Positions 51,062 to 62,749 of a DNA stretch of 64,000 nucleotides are shown one piece after another. The DNA comes from Diabrotica undecimpunctata (lineage: Eukaryota; Arthropoda; Insecta; Coleoptera; Chrysomelidae). The stretch's first letter is position 1. Each line of letters opens with the position of its first letter. Position numbers and translations under genes: made by a program. The notes beneath the pieces are model-generated. The model saw only the letters and a list, made by a program, of their open reading frames with translations. It was not told the DNA's origin and did not search any database. The stretch spans positions 65,658,141 through 65,722,140 of the forward strand of contig NC_092809.1 of assembly GCF_040954645.1 (NCBI RefSeq). Reading direction: 5' to 3'.

Positions 51062-52976
51062 TTACTCATCATTGTCGTTCATAAAGTCCAAGTATACGTC
51101 ATCATGGTGATCATTGCTCTCACGTCCATCCCACATCAAGTTATTGTAGAAGGTCTTAGTTTCAGTATTGATAATAAATTTAGTTAAAGACTGTAGGTCA
51201 TTGTATTTCACACTAGAGATTGGGATTGAGGCCTCAAAGAAAACTTTTAATTCTTTTGTGGGAATGTTGTTCTCTTGTCGATGGTCCTTTATCCTTTTTT
51301 TCTTGTATTTATTGGTAATTTCAGGGGTGTAATATTCTATTGAACAACTAACTAAGTATTGAACTAACCTTGGTGTAGAACTATCGGCATAAAGACAGCT
51401 GATGATCCTTGTAGGTACTGGGCACTTTAATTGGTACATAGGCTTCAAAAAATTAGTCCAAGACTTGAACATGCCTTTTTTACATGGAGATGGTTTCGCA
51501 CGACTACTTCTTATAACTTCCGTCCATTTCTCTGAAACCTCGACATAGAATTTTTGATTGATGAGATTCATGTCACGGTCACACTCTAAGTAACTGTGAT
51601 AATAATGTGAACTCTAATAGGAAACATTATTTTAGGATTGTCAAATCGTTTTTGCTTTGTCACTAAATAATGCAGATAACGTATCACTGTATAGTTTGTG
51701 TTGAGTAGCACAACTATCGCAAAATATTGCAAGATTACAAACAGTCGTAAACAAAATGGAACTCACAAAATGGTCAATCATCGAGCATACTTCATCAGCT
51801 CCCTTTTTACGAACACTTTTATCGTATGTATTAACCACAGATGTTTGATCAGAAAGAACATAAATGTTGATTAAGACAAAATTTAATTGTCGCTTGTAAT
51901 AAACATCATTTGTAGTGATGTTGGGACTGTGCAACGTTTTTCTGGGTTTTCTTTCGTATTGAGTCTTTAAGTCATAAAATGCAGAACTCTTACGTAAATG
52001 GAGATTTTTCTTACTTAACAACTTATTCAAGTTTTTTTTAAGGTTAACTGTCCCTTCCACAGTTGCAGTAGCAACAGATTGTTCGAATGCAGCTTTTTTA
52101 GACTTGTTACAGTCACATGTACTACATGTATCTTTCCATGGTAACCAAATGAGAAAATAAAATATTGATTAAAATTACTTTTAAACGTGTTATAAGAAAC
52201 TTTGTTATTAGAATTCAAACCTTTATACATTGACCACAATTTTGAAATATTGAGATCTTCAGGTAAATAAATTTTGTCAGTTTTTTTTAGAGAATAATGT
52301 GACTTTCTGTGTGTGTGTGTGTGTGTGTGTGTTTTATTGGCACTGGTTTTAACAATCAACTGGCCAGAATGTGACTTTCTCCCCTTTAGTGATTGAAGAA
52401 ATGAATTGACACAAAGTTTAGTTTCGTCACTTAATTGGTGGGGTCTGTTATTTCTGTTATTATGCTAACCGATTCCATCTGGTTTTACGGCCATTAGAAG
52501 CCAACGATTCTCTGATTGTTTGAATTCTTTGAGAAGTAACCCCGTGAATAGAAATAAAAGCTTTAATACAGACATGTACGTCACGAAAACTGTCATTACT
52601 TTTTACTCTAATCCTATAAACAAATTAACTCTGGTTAATATTTGCTTTCTCGTGTGGTTTTCTGCTCCTACACCTTTGCACCGGTACAGCTTTAATAAGA
52701 CCTCCCAAGTAGCTATTTTTTTTATCATACGAATTCATACACGAACGACAGTTCATTAAACTGTCTTATTATTCTTAGTCTATTATCTAATGACATATTT
52801 TCAAAGCATTTTAATCTGTGGCACTTGCAGTCTTCACCTGTAGTATGGCTTTTTAGCCTAATTGTTTTCATGACATCTTTTACACGGCCATAACTTTTTC
52901 TCTCCTTTGTTGTTTTTGAAACGACAACTTCGCCACCTCCATTAGAACTTTGATCACTTTTAAACTCGTTATCCAT
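51062..52976 (-). pseudogene. DDE-like transposon protein remnant, longest copy
   Basis: Minus-strand frames in family order. 52976-52725 has DCKCHRLKCFENMSLDNRLR and IIRQFNELS. 52359-52027 has HYSLKKTDKIYLPEDLNISK and VSYNTFKSNFNQYFIFSFGY, with a CACA repeat just before it. 52060-51641 has VYYKRQLNFVLINIYVLSDQ, KGADEVCSMIDHFVSSIL and VCNLAIFCDSCATQ. 51571-51062 has QKFYVEVSEKWTEVIRSSRA and ends in an acidic tail DFMNDNDE. Comparison with the copies at 19.2 and 32 kb shows the Asp of the SDNC block retained as CDSC. Four breaks. The starting Met at 52976 is plausible. Confidence 0.65.
52310..52331. repeat. GT microsatellite
   Basis: About 11 GT units, inside the transposon remnant, translated as Thr-His repeats in one frame. 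Confidence 0.95.
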
Positions 52977-53344
52977 TATAACACAACAATAAGCTTGACT
53001 GTATAATCCTTTTTTAAACTAAAACAACTCTTCAATATACCGAACGTGTCTCAACAAGATCAGAGACCCTACTAGTAATTGCTACCTGACTGTGCTGCGT
53101 CCACCACCATATTCTTAGGACCCTGATCGTTCTTTCATCTGCGCGCTGTATTTTAAATCATTCTTCCCACTTATGCCGTTTCTTTCTTCCTCTATTACAT
53201 CGAACTGAGAGCATTTTTGTTAGTAGTGTTTTTCGTGGTTAAAAGAGACGGCCCTGAACTATAATAATAGGGCCAACAACCGTTTTTCCTTCTGACCCTT
53301 CATATCTGTCTGTTAAACATTCGATCGTATCTTTGAAGTTGTAG

Positions 53345-53761
53345 CTAATTTAAAAGTATTAGGAATAAATTAAATCTTTTTTGCATGACTCTTTGTTCTT
53401 CACGTTGTTTTTGTTGGTGTAATCTATGTAAATTATTTTCAATTTTTTTGGTCATTTCACGATTTAAACTAAGAATCATAATTTTACGGTCAGTCCGTTG
53501 GTCGATTAAGAAATTTCTTTCTGGTATTGAAATTTTTTGGTTTCTAGGACAGTTGCAATCTCTGAACTCTAAACATTTGCAAGTAGCAATATCAAAAAAT
53601 TGCTTGCTATCCCCACCAAACTTAAACAGCTTCTCTTTGTAGGCGTCTTCGTCCTTTCTGACTTTATAATGTTTCAATAATGTTCCATACTTATGGTGAT
53701 AAGCTATTATTCTAGCTGGTATTGTTTTGTGTTCTACGATTGGTATTAAGCTCTGTGCCAC
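53345..53761 (-). CDS. Cys-rich transposon-associated protein fragment, 138 aa
   Basis: Contains ARIIAYHHKYGTLLKHYKVR, KEDAYKEKL-like spacing, then FFDIATCKCLEFRDCNCPRN and ERNFLIDQRTDRKIMILS, with a coiled-coil-like basic end. I have seen similar domains (YHDKY..LLK.YKGRKD, FDIC.CKC..F..C.C, FL.DQR..R) in uncharacterised insect repeat proteins. The initiation codon here is GTG, so the true start lies upstream, beyond a frame change near 53760. Function unknown. Confidence 0.4.
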   Translation of the reverse strand: MAQSLIPIVEHKTIPARIIAYHHKYGTLLKHYKVRKDEDAYKEKLFKFGGDSKQFFDIATCKCLEFRDCNCPRNQKISIPERNFLIDQRTDRKIMILSLNREMTKKIENNLHRLHQQKQREEQRVMQKRFNLFLILLN

Positions 53762-54520
53762 ATCTCGTCTACTCTTTCCTTTAAAATTTCACTGGTTTTC
53801 CGCACACAGTTATTATGCTGTTTTTTATAGCTGTGAGATACGAATATGAATAGCTTTGTTATATCTTAGTATGTAAATAACACATTTTTAGGAATCTTAC
53901 TATCAGAACCAAATATTGGAAAAGATCCTTTACTCCGGAGCAATGTCTTATTTGTAACCCAAATATAACAACTGTAAACCAATTCACACAAAATTTGTCA
54001 CAATACTAAACCTTGACGATTGAGCTTATTGCTATAGAAAACGGTACTAAACCCTCTGATTATCGAAACAGTACTGAATATTGAATATTGAATACCTACT
54101 TAGAACTGAAATTGAGTGAAAGAATAAGGGGCGACTATCGGAATAGGTTATAACTGATTGTTTGCACCGTTAGATAGTGTGTTGGCCTCAAGTTAAAAAT
54201 AAATTGATTTTAGTAGCGCTGAGGCAGTTATTCTGATGGAAATACCAAAAAGTGTTAATGAAGTGTTCCATTCACGCCCTAGAAGCGGATTGATACCGCA
54301 TCCCACGTATGTAAAAATAAAAAATATTTTTTTTCAAATTTCAAAATTAAAATTACGTTGAGACAAATTTCAAATGCGAAGATATTAAAAAATAACAACA
54401 AACTTTTTAAATCCTTTTATATAGGAGCATGGAGTCCGCACCCCGTGTTTGTGAAAATCGTTATTTCATTTTTCTTCATATAACAGCCCTCTACCCTACC
54501 TGATATATCTCTAGACAATA
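53762..54520. other. AT-rich stretch, nothing recognised
   Basis: No gene. Two similar short words (CCGCATCCCACGTATGTAAA near 54297 and CCGCACCCCGTGTTTGTGAA near 54436) suggest a weak internal duplication. Confidence 0.4.
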
Positions 54521-54561
54521 ACTTAAGAAACTGGCTATGATAATACCAACGAATTGGAGGT

Positions 54562-54689
54562 TGTCATGAGACTGAATAGCTCATGATTGTAAAGTCCTGA
54601 CAGGACTATGACATGGGACAGGCGACACAAGGTCTTATGGCATAGATAGAGGTTAAGCACTTAAGATTAAGTGATAAAACATTATTACA
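54562..54689 (+). repeat. gypsy 5' LTR, internally deleted
   Basis: 128 bases. It ends exactly where TGGCGCAG begins. Confidence 0.85.
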
Positions 54690-57100
54690 TGGCGCAGTCT
54701 TGTGGTTAATGAAGCCTGCTGCTTCCAAAATAAATGAAAACAATAAGTTATTAGAATTAGAACAATATTGAGTTTAGAATACCTCTACCATTATCATTTG
54801 AAGGTAACGTGGCTGAAAACTTTCGGCGATTAAAACATAAATACCTGCGGGTATTATTACACTAAAATGTTTATTTAAAGGGAACATATTTCAACTAAAA
54901 TTTGTTATAGTTAAAGATAACCTTATGCCAATTTTACGTTTAAAATCATGTTTAAATTTGGATTTAATATAAAGAGTAGGTAACATAGATTAAAAATGTA
55001 ACAAAAAATGACTTTATTAAACAAAATAATGTCTTCAAAAATGTAAACTAAAACTCAAAGAGAATTCTATTCCTGTGGCTAAGCCCCCACGAAGGGTCCC
55101 TTCAGCCATTAAAGAGAGATTAAAACATCAACTATTAGATTTAAAAAAATGTGGATTATAGCTAAATGTGAGGGTCCTACAAAGTCGTTGAGCAATTTGG
55201 TTATAGTTGAAAAACCTGATAAAACAATAAGAATTTGTTTGGATCCTAGAGATCCTCCAGTAAGTTAAAAAACAAAAGTAATTTTTTAGTTTTAGACTTT
55301 AAAGAGGGATTCTATCAAGTTCAGCTCGATAAGAGATCCAGTAGAGCTTTTGGATTTGGAACTTCTTTTGGAATTTGGAAATTTGATAGATTTCTATTCG
55401 GACTAAATATTGCTCCTGAATTTTTTCAAAGAATTAACTTAGAAAACTTTGGTGATATTGATGGATGTCTCATCTATTTTGATGATCTTTTAATATTTGC
55501 GTTTAATATTAGGAGTAAAATTTAATCCCAATAAGATACAGTATAGAATGTCTGAAGTAAAATATTTGGGAAATACATTCGATAAATATGGTATGAGACC
55601 TGATTTAGATAAAGTTAAAGCTATTATAAATTTGAAAGAACCCAATAATAAAAAAGAGTTGAAAACAATACTAGGCATGATCAATTACCATCGCAATTTC
55701 ATACCAAATTTATCGGATGCATCAGCCCCATTAAGAGATATTGTTAAAAAAGAATACAGTTTGGATGTCGAGAAGAAGCCACACACACTCAATTAATTCA
55801 ATAAAAAAGTTAACTTGCTCACCACCAGGTCTTGCTAATTTTGATGAAAATATTCCAAAAATAATTCAAATAGATTCAAATCAAAATGGTGTTGGATGTG
55901 TATTATTACAAAATCTTAAACCTGTATCTTTTGCTTCTAGATCTTTAACCGATTGTGAAACCAGATTTAGCCAGACTGAAAAGAAACTACATAAATGCAA
56001 TTCTATTTTCTTGTACTAAATTTCATAATTATATTTATGGTAGAGAAGTTAAGGTTTTCACAGATCATAAGCCATTGATTTCGATAATGAAGAAAGGTAT
56101 AGCAGAAGTAGACTCTCCTAGACTACAACGTATGAAGGTGAAATTATTAAAATATGATTTAATGTAGAATATAAGGCAGGTAAGGAATTATTGTCTGATT
56201 TGTTGTCTCGAAATTTTTTGAAGGAAAAGATAGAGGATGATGCTTTTGTAACGGAAATAGTGCATAACTTAAATATACCAGAAGAAAGGAGAGGAAGAGG
56301 AATTTATAGCTGAAAGTGCACAGAATAAAAAGCTTCAAATAATTAGAAATTTTATTGATAAAGGGTGGCCGTCATGTGCATCTAGGGTACTTTACATAGT
56401 AAAAGATTATTTTAATATTAGGCATGACGTTTACTCATTAAATGATTTGATGTTTTATAGGGAGAAAGTCATAGTTTCGGGTTATTTGCGGCATAGGGTG
56501 TTAAAGTGGCTTCACGAAACACACTTTGGGGTTAAAAAATACAGCAAAGAGCGAGACAGGTATTGTTCTGGCCAAATATGAATAAGAAAATAGTAGATTT
56601 TGTTAGAAATTGTGTTGATTGTGAGAAATATCAGAGAAATAATGTGAAAGAGCCGTTAATACTAGAAATTCCAGAACTGCCATTTCAAATGCTAGTGGCT
56701 GATATTTGTAAATTTGGAGGAGTATTTTATTTAATTGTAATGGATTATCTCACAAAGTGGATTGAAATTGTTCCGTTGCAGTCCAAAACATCCTAGTCAA
56801 TAATAAATTGGTTTAAGACTATGTTTGCCACTCATGGGATTCCTTTGAAAGTCTTATCTGATAATAGGCCTTTTGGCTCCAAGGAATGTCGAGAATTCTC
56901 TAAGGAATGGAACTTTGAATTTGTGACATCTAGCCCTAGATATCCTAGAGCAAATGGGCAGGCAGAAAGAGCCGTCCAGATAGCTAAAAATATTTTCAGG
57001 AAGTGTGAAGATCTTCAGTTAGTCTCATTATAATATAGCAACATACCAGTATTAGGATCAGACAAATCTCCAGCACAACTTTTGAATAGTCGTAGACTTA

Positions 57101-58605
57101 ATTTATATTTAAATGGGAATAAGCCACAATTAAAGGTTAAAATACGTTTATTGACGTTTCAATTTCCACTTCGGAAATCGTATTCATCTATATTGACAAT
57201 TCAGACATACCTTATACATTTTAAAGTAGACGACTTTAAAATGATATTGCGAATATTGTTGAGTTGCGTTCCTGGGACGACTTTACTTATAAGATAGTTC
57301 ATTCGATTACATGAAATCAACTTTAACTTGAGAATATCCGTCAGAAAAGATCATAACATGTAATTCGTCTTTAAAAAGACAAATACATGCCATGATGACA
57401 GTAAAATTCTCCTGTTAGTGATTCCATAGTAAATTATGAGGGAAAAACCAGGAAAAAAACCTCATAATACTATCCCGACATGGTAAGTATTTGATCGTGC
57501 ATTTAGTTTACCTTCAATAAACACCAAATTCCGATTTTATATGTTTGTTATTTAAAAAACATAAATAATGTATTCTCTATATGTTACTGACTTACCAATA
57601 CTGGTATTTTTCTTTTAATAACTTCCTCTTTCAATATGGGTAACCAGATCCTACTACATTCTGCCGAGGAATTCGCGAAACAATTGGTCTCATTTAGCAT
57701 AATTAGAGCCGCTTCTTTGATTTTTCTCTTTTTACCATCCGTTTCTTTTAGGACTATATTTGAATCATTCCATTGAACCCTATGTTCATTATCCCATCCG
57801 TGTTTACAGATTTGAGATCTATCAAATTCTCTATTTTTAATATAGGATTGATGTTAAATCAAAGTGTCGCGAATTCCTCGGCAGAATGTAGTAGGATCTG
57901 GTTATCTGGTTACCCATATTGAAAGAGGAAGTTATTAAAAGAAAAATACCAGTATTGGTAAGTCAGTTACATATAGAGAATACATCATTTGTTGATGTAT
58001 TCTCAATTTATATGTTTTTTAAATAACAAACATATAAAATCGGAATTTGGTGTTTATTGAAGGTAAACTAAATGCACGATCAAATCCTTACCATGTCGGG
58101 ATAGTATTATAAGGTTTTTTTTCCTGGTTTTTCCCTCATAATTTACTATGGAATCACTAACAGGAGAATTTTACTGTCATCATGGCATGTATTTGTCTTT
58201 TTAAAGACGAATTACATGTTATGATCTTTTCTGACGGATATTCTTAAGTTAAAGTTGATTTCATGTAATCGAATGAACTATCTTATAAGTAAAGTCGTCC
58301 CAGGAACGCAACTCAACAATATTGGCAATATCATTTTAAAGTCGTCTACTTTAAAATGTATAAGGTATGTCTGAATTGTCAATATAGATGAGTCAGATAA
58401 AATTAAATTATTAGAAGAATTTTTCACTAAGTAACAAAAAACAAAATTTGTTTAATTTACTAATGTTTGTATTTTGAGAACGATTTCCGAAGTGGAAGTT
58501 GAAACGTAAATAAACGTATTTTAACCTTTAATTGTGGCTTATTCCCATTTAAATATAAATTAATTTAAAATGCCACAAGAAAATAGCTTCAGAACAATAT
58601 TAAGA
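57101..58605. mobile_element. palindromic Penelope-like insertion, 1.5 kb
   Basis: The 13-bp word AGTCGTAGACTTA flanks it (57088-57100 and 58606-58618). Two arms of about 600 bases (57101-57690 and 57860-58560) are inverted copies; the left one lacks about 110 bases. The right end has 45 extra bases before the duplication. Between the arms (57690-57860) the minus strand reads part of a GIY-YIG-type end: DRSQICKHGWDNEHRVQWND and KKRKIKEAALIMLNETNCFA. Penelope-type retroelements carry such a nuclease and often have inverted end copies. Confidence 0.75.
57690..57860 (-). pseudogene. Penelope-like GIY-YIG region fragment
   Basis: About 55 residues of the portion after the GIY-YIG core: FDRSQICKHGWDNEHRVQWN, then KRKIKEAALIMLN. 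The catalytic GIY and YIG words are not within the window piece. The Glu of KEAALI could be the conserved catalytic Glu of the fold. Confidence 0.5.
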
Positions 58606-59168
58606 AGTCGTAGACTTAGAGGCAAACTTCCAGTTTTACATGAAAAATATTTACCAGAACAGGTAGATCTTAAAAATGACAAAAATAAATTGGATAATAA
58701 AAGGAAATTGTACAAGTACTACTATGATAGAAATACAGCTACAAAAGAAAAATTAGGTATAGGGGATAATGTGGTTATAGGAGAAGATGAATAATGGAAA
58801 CCTGCTGTGGTTAGACGAGGTTTACAAGAGACAAGATCATATGTTGTTGAGAAAGAAAATGGGACCTTGTAAGAAGAAATAGCTAATACTTAATATCTAA
58901 TAACTATCTAATAATATGCCTAAACATCATATTAACCTAGCAGACGATTTTAATCACAATCAGAATGACACCTTTAACATCAACCGTGAGAGTGAAATAC
59001 CGAATCAGTTTCCTACCAGAAGTAAAATATTAATTAAAATTCTATCTAGATAATATTGATTTTGAGTTGTATTTGTTTTGCAATCAGTATTGTTATTAGT
59101 TTTTATTTTAGAATGTTTTTATTTTCAGTTCATTGTTGTAATTTCTATGTTTTATTTGAATGAAAAGA

Positions 59169-59350
59169 TGTCATGAGACTGAATAATTCATGAATGTAAA
59201 GTCCTGACAGGACTATGACATGGGACAGGCGGCACAAGGTCTCATGGCATAGATAGAGGTTAAGCACTTTAGATTAGGTTATGATGACACTGTATTACTG
59301 AAAGTAATAATAATAAAGATGTAAAACAGTCCGTATTAATCATTATTACA
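59169..59350 (+). repeat. gypsy 3' LTR
   Basis: 182 bases. Several base changes relative to the 5' LTR show an older insertion than the BEL element at 10-16 kb. Confidence 0.85.
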
Positions 59351-60150
59351 GCAGTTGTCGACTTTTTAACGGTGCCTAAAGAATCAAATACGAAAAGATC
59401 TAGTGACTACCGAACTATCAGTTTAATGAACAATGATTTAAGAATATTTCTTCGAATTTTTCACTCAAGCAGGAACAAAGAAATAGAATATAAACCTAGT
59501 GACACGCAGTTTGTGTTCTACAATAACATTAAAACCAAAGAAGCACTATACATGGTACAAAGATGAAGACATGTCGTCTATCCAGATTTATTGACTTTAA
59601 GAAGTCCTTTAATCAAGTAAAACATACTAAATTGATAGCTATTCTTTAGCAGGTAGGAACTGATAAAAAAGACTCCCTTATTATTTACAAGAATCTTTGA
59701 TGACGTCAAAATGAAAAATCAGGACTGGGCACATTTTGAACAGCTTCAATTACGAAGAGTAGTAATAAAGGGTTGCATTTTGCCCCTACTAATATTTAAC
59801 ATCTAATTGGAGTTCGTTTTAAATAAATCATCGTAACGAAGTTGTTTTTCTGCGGATGAGCAAACTTACAGAAGTGGTTAGAACAGTTAAAAATCGCAAC
59901 GTGGAATATTTTGGCATATGTTATGCATCACTGAGAAATATAATACATTTCAGTTAATATTGCAAAGCAAGATAGATGGAAGCAGGAGGCCAGGTCGAAG
60001 AAAAACTTCATAGCTTAGAAATCTAAGAAAATGGTTTAATATATCCTCTTTTACGAACTGCCGTAACAAAAGTAAGATATACAATTAGATAGCCAACGAA
60101 CGCTAATCGAGCCGATAAAAAACTAATGCTCCCAATACCTTAGGGAGTAA
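59351..60150 (+). pseudogene. LINE fragment interrupted by the gypsy element
   Basis: Directly after the 3' LTR the frame reads VVDFLTVPKESNTKRSSDYR, TISLMNNDLRIFLRIF and QFVFYNNIKTKEALYMVQR, a LINE reverse-transcriptase start. The word TGYDNTNELEV just left of the 5' LTR (54530-54561) is likely its upstream part (compare TGYIPTEWL). The end near 59970-60050 reads KIDGSRRPGRRKTS and LRNLRKWFNISS. Heavily mutated. Confidence 0.6.
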
Positions 60151-61067
60151 ACGAAATAACAATAAACAAAATTACCAGTAGACATGGATAATGCATTTAG
60201 GAATATGGAATGGGTAAGGAATCAGTAATAAACGTAAACCTGTAGTAAAAGAAGTGGGTCAGAAACAGGAGGTGTAAGCAGTTGTTTACCAAGCTAAATC
60301 ATGTAGTCGAAGAAATCGGCATCACATGCAAAATATTGCTATTAGCAGATTTAAATAGCAGAACTGGTCGAAACATGGATATTAAAGCTGTAGGGTTCAA
60401 CATAAGGGTTAAAATCATACAGCGTATGGTTTTAAATTACATACAACTAACCGCAGAAGAAACTCCAATCTAGGAACAAGTTGGTTTCCGGCAATGGTCA
60501 ATATTGTTTTACCCAGATCTTTAATCTAATTTAAAATCTGTAATATGGTATTAAACAAATAAGGGGCGGGTGGTTCGTAGATCTTTCCGCAGCGTATCAT
60601 AATAAAAATTATAAAAGACTGGCCTCCATGTATACAAAGTGTCAAAAAGCATTAAATTAACCAACTTTATACGATTTATATTCCAAAGCTGTTAGTTTTG
60701 TGTAAAACTTTAAAGTCAAAATAGCGGTTTGATAATCCAGAAGTATAGGTTGACCCAGGGTACTGTACTAGTTCCCCAACTACTCAACATCTACACAAAC
60801 AACCAGCCAATACATTACAAAACAAAACTATGCATACATACAGATTGAGTTACTCATCGCTGCACAACAAAGATAATTTGAGGAGACGAAAGATCACTAG
60901 ATAAACTGAACGTATACTACAAACGAAAACACCTAAAGCCAAACATGGTCCAAAAAAACAGGTATATAATTTTCACTTAAATAAGAAAGAAGGTGAAAAA
61001 ATTATGTGGTCGGATCAGAAATAAATACACTGTCCAATCTCCAAATACCTAACCAAGACCCTCGACA

Positions 61068-62187
61068 AGACTGCGACAGACACAATTAATGAAACCTGGA
61101 GATCTAGTTGACCACCTGAAAATCTTAGAAGAAATTCTATTGGATTCTAAGGACATTCCGACAGATGCTATGCCAGTCAAATTCGACTTTAGAACACCCT
61201 TTGAAGTGGTCATAAAAAACCACCAAATGGGTGAAGAAATTAAACCAAAAGTGGAAGAAGGTTCACTCGTATGGTATACGGATGGATCTAAGATAGATGA
61301 AATGGCAGGAGTGGGAGTTACTGGGCCCAATTTCAGGCTATCTAAATCTCTTGGAAATTCCCCAACTATCTTCCAGGCAGAAATATATGCTATAGACATA
61401 ATTGCCAAAGAATGTCTCAACCGAGACACCCGTAGGGCAAAAGTCCTTATTTTATCAGACAGCCAAGCCGCCCTAAAGGCCCTAAAGTCATTTACATGTA
61501 AGTCGAAGTTGGTTTGGGACTGTAAACAATCTATCAAGAAGCTGGCGGAACGCAACAATGTAACTGTGGTGTGGGTGCCAGGTCACAAGGGAATTGCAGG
61601 AAATGAGGAAGCTGACAGCCTCGCAAAAGAAGGAGCTAATACCCCATTCCAGGGTCCGGAACCCTTCTGTGGACTATCGAAAAGCCACATCAGAGAGGAA
61701 CTCCGTACCTGGGAACTTAATCAAACTAAGATCATATTGGTCTAACACACCAGGACAAAGGCAAGCAAAAGGCTCATAAAAGTGTCGCCTATTGCAACAA
61801 ACCGCCTTCTCGAAATGAGTAAAAAAGATATCAAAATAGTCACTGGCCTTCTCACTGGTCACTGCCCTCTGAGTTATCATCTCAAGAAGATGAGCAAATC
61901 ATATAGTGAGAACTGTCGTTTCTGTCACAATGAAAAAGAAATGGCAGAACATATACTATGCAACTGCGTAGCACTGTTCTGCAAAAGACTAAAATTCCTA
62001 GGAGAGGTCAGTCTGGCGTCCTCTGACATAGAAAACAAGTCACATAGGAAGCTAATCAACTTCATCAGGAGTATCGGCATTCTAGAGTTTAACTAGATTA
62101 AGGTATGCACAAAAGATCTCTTTAGGTCGAAGTGCGGTGAGGCCGCATGGCCTTAACGACCTCACATAATCTAATCTAATCTAATCT
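61068..62187 (+). mobile_element. I-like LINE 3' end, nested in the jockey-like LINE
   Basis: A 13-bp duplication AAGACCCTCGACA lies at 61055-61067 and 62188-62200. The tail is four TAATC/CTAAT units. The copy is 5'-truncated inside the region before RNase H. Confidence 0.9.
61089..62096 (+). pseudogene. LINE RNase H and zinc-knuckle end
   Basis: 61089-61745 is open for 218 codons and holds an RNase H domain: LVWYTDGSKIDEMAGVGV (first Asp), FQAEIYAIDIIAKECLN (Glu), VLILSDSQAALKALKSF (Asp) and VVWVPGHKGIAGNEEADSLA (final Asp). All four catalytic positions are present. After frame changes near 61700 and 61775, 61782-62096 gives MSKKDIKIVTGLLTGHCPLS and a CRFC...HILCNC cysteine-histidine end. 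RNase H after the reverse transcriptase is typical of the I, Loa and R1 groups. It removes RNA from the hybrid. Confidence 0.85.
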
Positions 62188-62702
62188 AAGACCCTCGACA
62201 GATCCCTCACATACAAACATCACTTTCGAAACAATATCGTAAAGACTCTTGCAGGTACAACTTGACCTGCTCATCCACATGCTTTTCGCACCTCATCACT
62301 TGCACTAGGTTTCACAGCAGCAAGGTACGCTACTTAAGTCTGGAGATTCTTAACACAGCCTCGCAGATGGACACTTCTTCAAATGAGATGAGCCTTAAAC
62401 ATACCCAGTCCTAAAATCTACTTCATCTCAGAAATAGTTCTACCTAAGAACAGAAGAGCCAAAGTCACGAAAAACGAGGAAAACAAACAAGTCAAAGACC
62501 TCCTTTACCTCCTACATAGCTTCGCTGAACAACTCGCCCGACTGAAGTAACTTCGCAGCTTTCTTCGTTACATAAAACATCTGGAGACCTTATTAAGCGA
62601 ATGAAAAAAAGAGTTTTAGAGCCGACACGATTCACAAACTCCAACCGACCATAAGGGGGAACTACCTGCCGGTCAAACTTACTTTTCTCCATGTCGAAAC
62701 CA

Positions 62703-62733
62703 CTAAACTGGCTGCGAAGTGAAGCCAGTTTAG
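62703..62733. repeat. perfect 11-bp hairpin
   Basis: CTAAACTGGCT at 62703-62713 and its reverse complement at 62723-62733, loop of 9 bases. It lies at the end of the jockey-like LINE. Confidence 0.75.
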
Positions 62734-62749
62734 TAGATATTTCTTAATA

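Larger units (their letters stand above)
55080..58880 (+). pseudogene. gypsy Pol: RT, RNase H, integrase
   Basis: Reverse transcriptase blocks in three frames: DFKEGFYQVQLDKRSSRAFG near 55300, FDRFLFGLNIAPEFFQRI near 55385, and the catalytic IYFDDLLIF near 55475. Then KYLGNTFDKYGMRPDLDKVK (55560) and RNase H pieces IQIDSNQNGVGCVLLQ (55870) and VKVFTDHKPL (56050). Integrase: CVDCEKYQRNNVKEPL (56610), FYLIVMDYLTKWIEIVPLQS (56728), GIPLKVLSDNRPFGSKE (56836), and FVTSSPRYPRANGQAERAV (56920) with the DDE residues. The end resumes after the insertion at 58606 (RSRRLRGKLPVLHEKYLP, KYYYDRNTATKEKLGIGDNV). Several stops and frameshifts. Confidence 0.85.
54562..59350 (+). mobile_element. gypsy-type LTR retrotransposon, decayed
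   Basis: The 5' LTR (54562-54689) and 3' LTR (59169-59350) share TGTCATGAGACTGAATA at the start and CATTATTACA at the end; the 5' copy lacks about 54 internal bases. The primer-binding site TGGCGCAGTCTTGTGG follows the 5' LTR, and a purine run (GAATGAAAAGA) precedes the 3' LTR. The gag region is not recognisable. A 1.5-kb Penelope-like repeat is inserted in the integrase end. Confidence 0.85.
60190..62740 (+). mobile_element. jockey-like LINE, decayed and split
   Basis: Endonuclease piece ITCKILLLADLNSRTGRNMD near 60320. Reverse-transcriptase pieces: QIFNLI near 60515, WFVDLSAAYHNKNYKRLAS near 60570, then an end reading KYLTKTLD at 61045, resumed as RSLTYKHHFRNN after 62200 and IPSPKIYFISEIVLP near 62400. 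The frame YLTKTLDRSLTYKHHF crosses the inserted LINE when the 13-bp duplication is counted once. The interior is full of stops. Confidence 0.65.

Noticed and set aside
57101..58605. Hammerhead ribozyme in the Penelope-like arms
   Set aside because: Penelope ends can carry hammerheads, and a GAAAC word occurs near 58500, but I could not find a CUGANGA core at a suitable distance on either strand.
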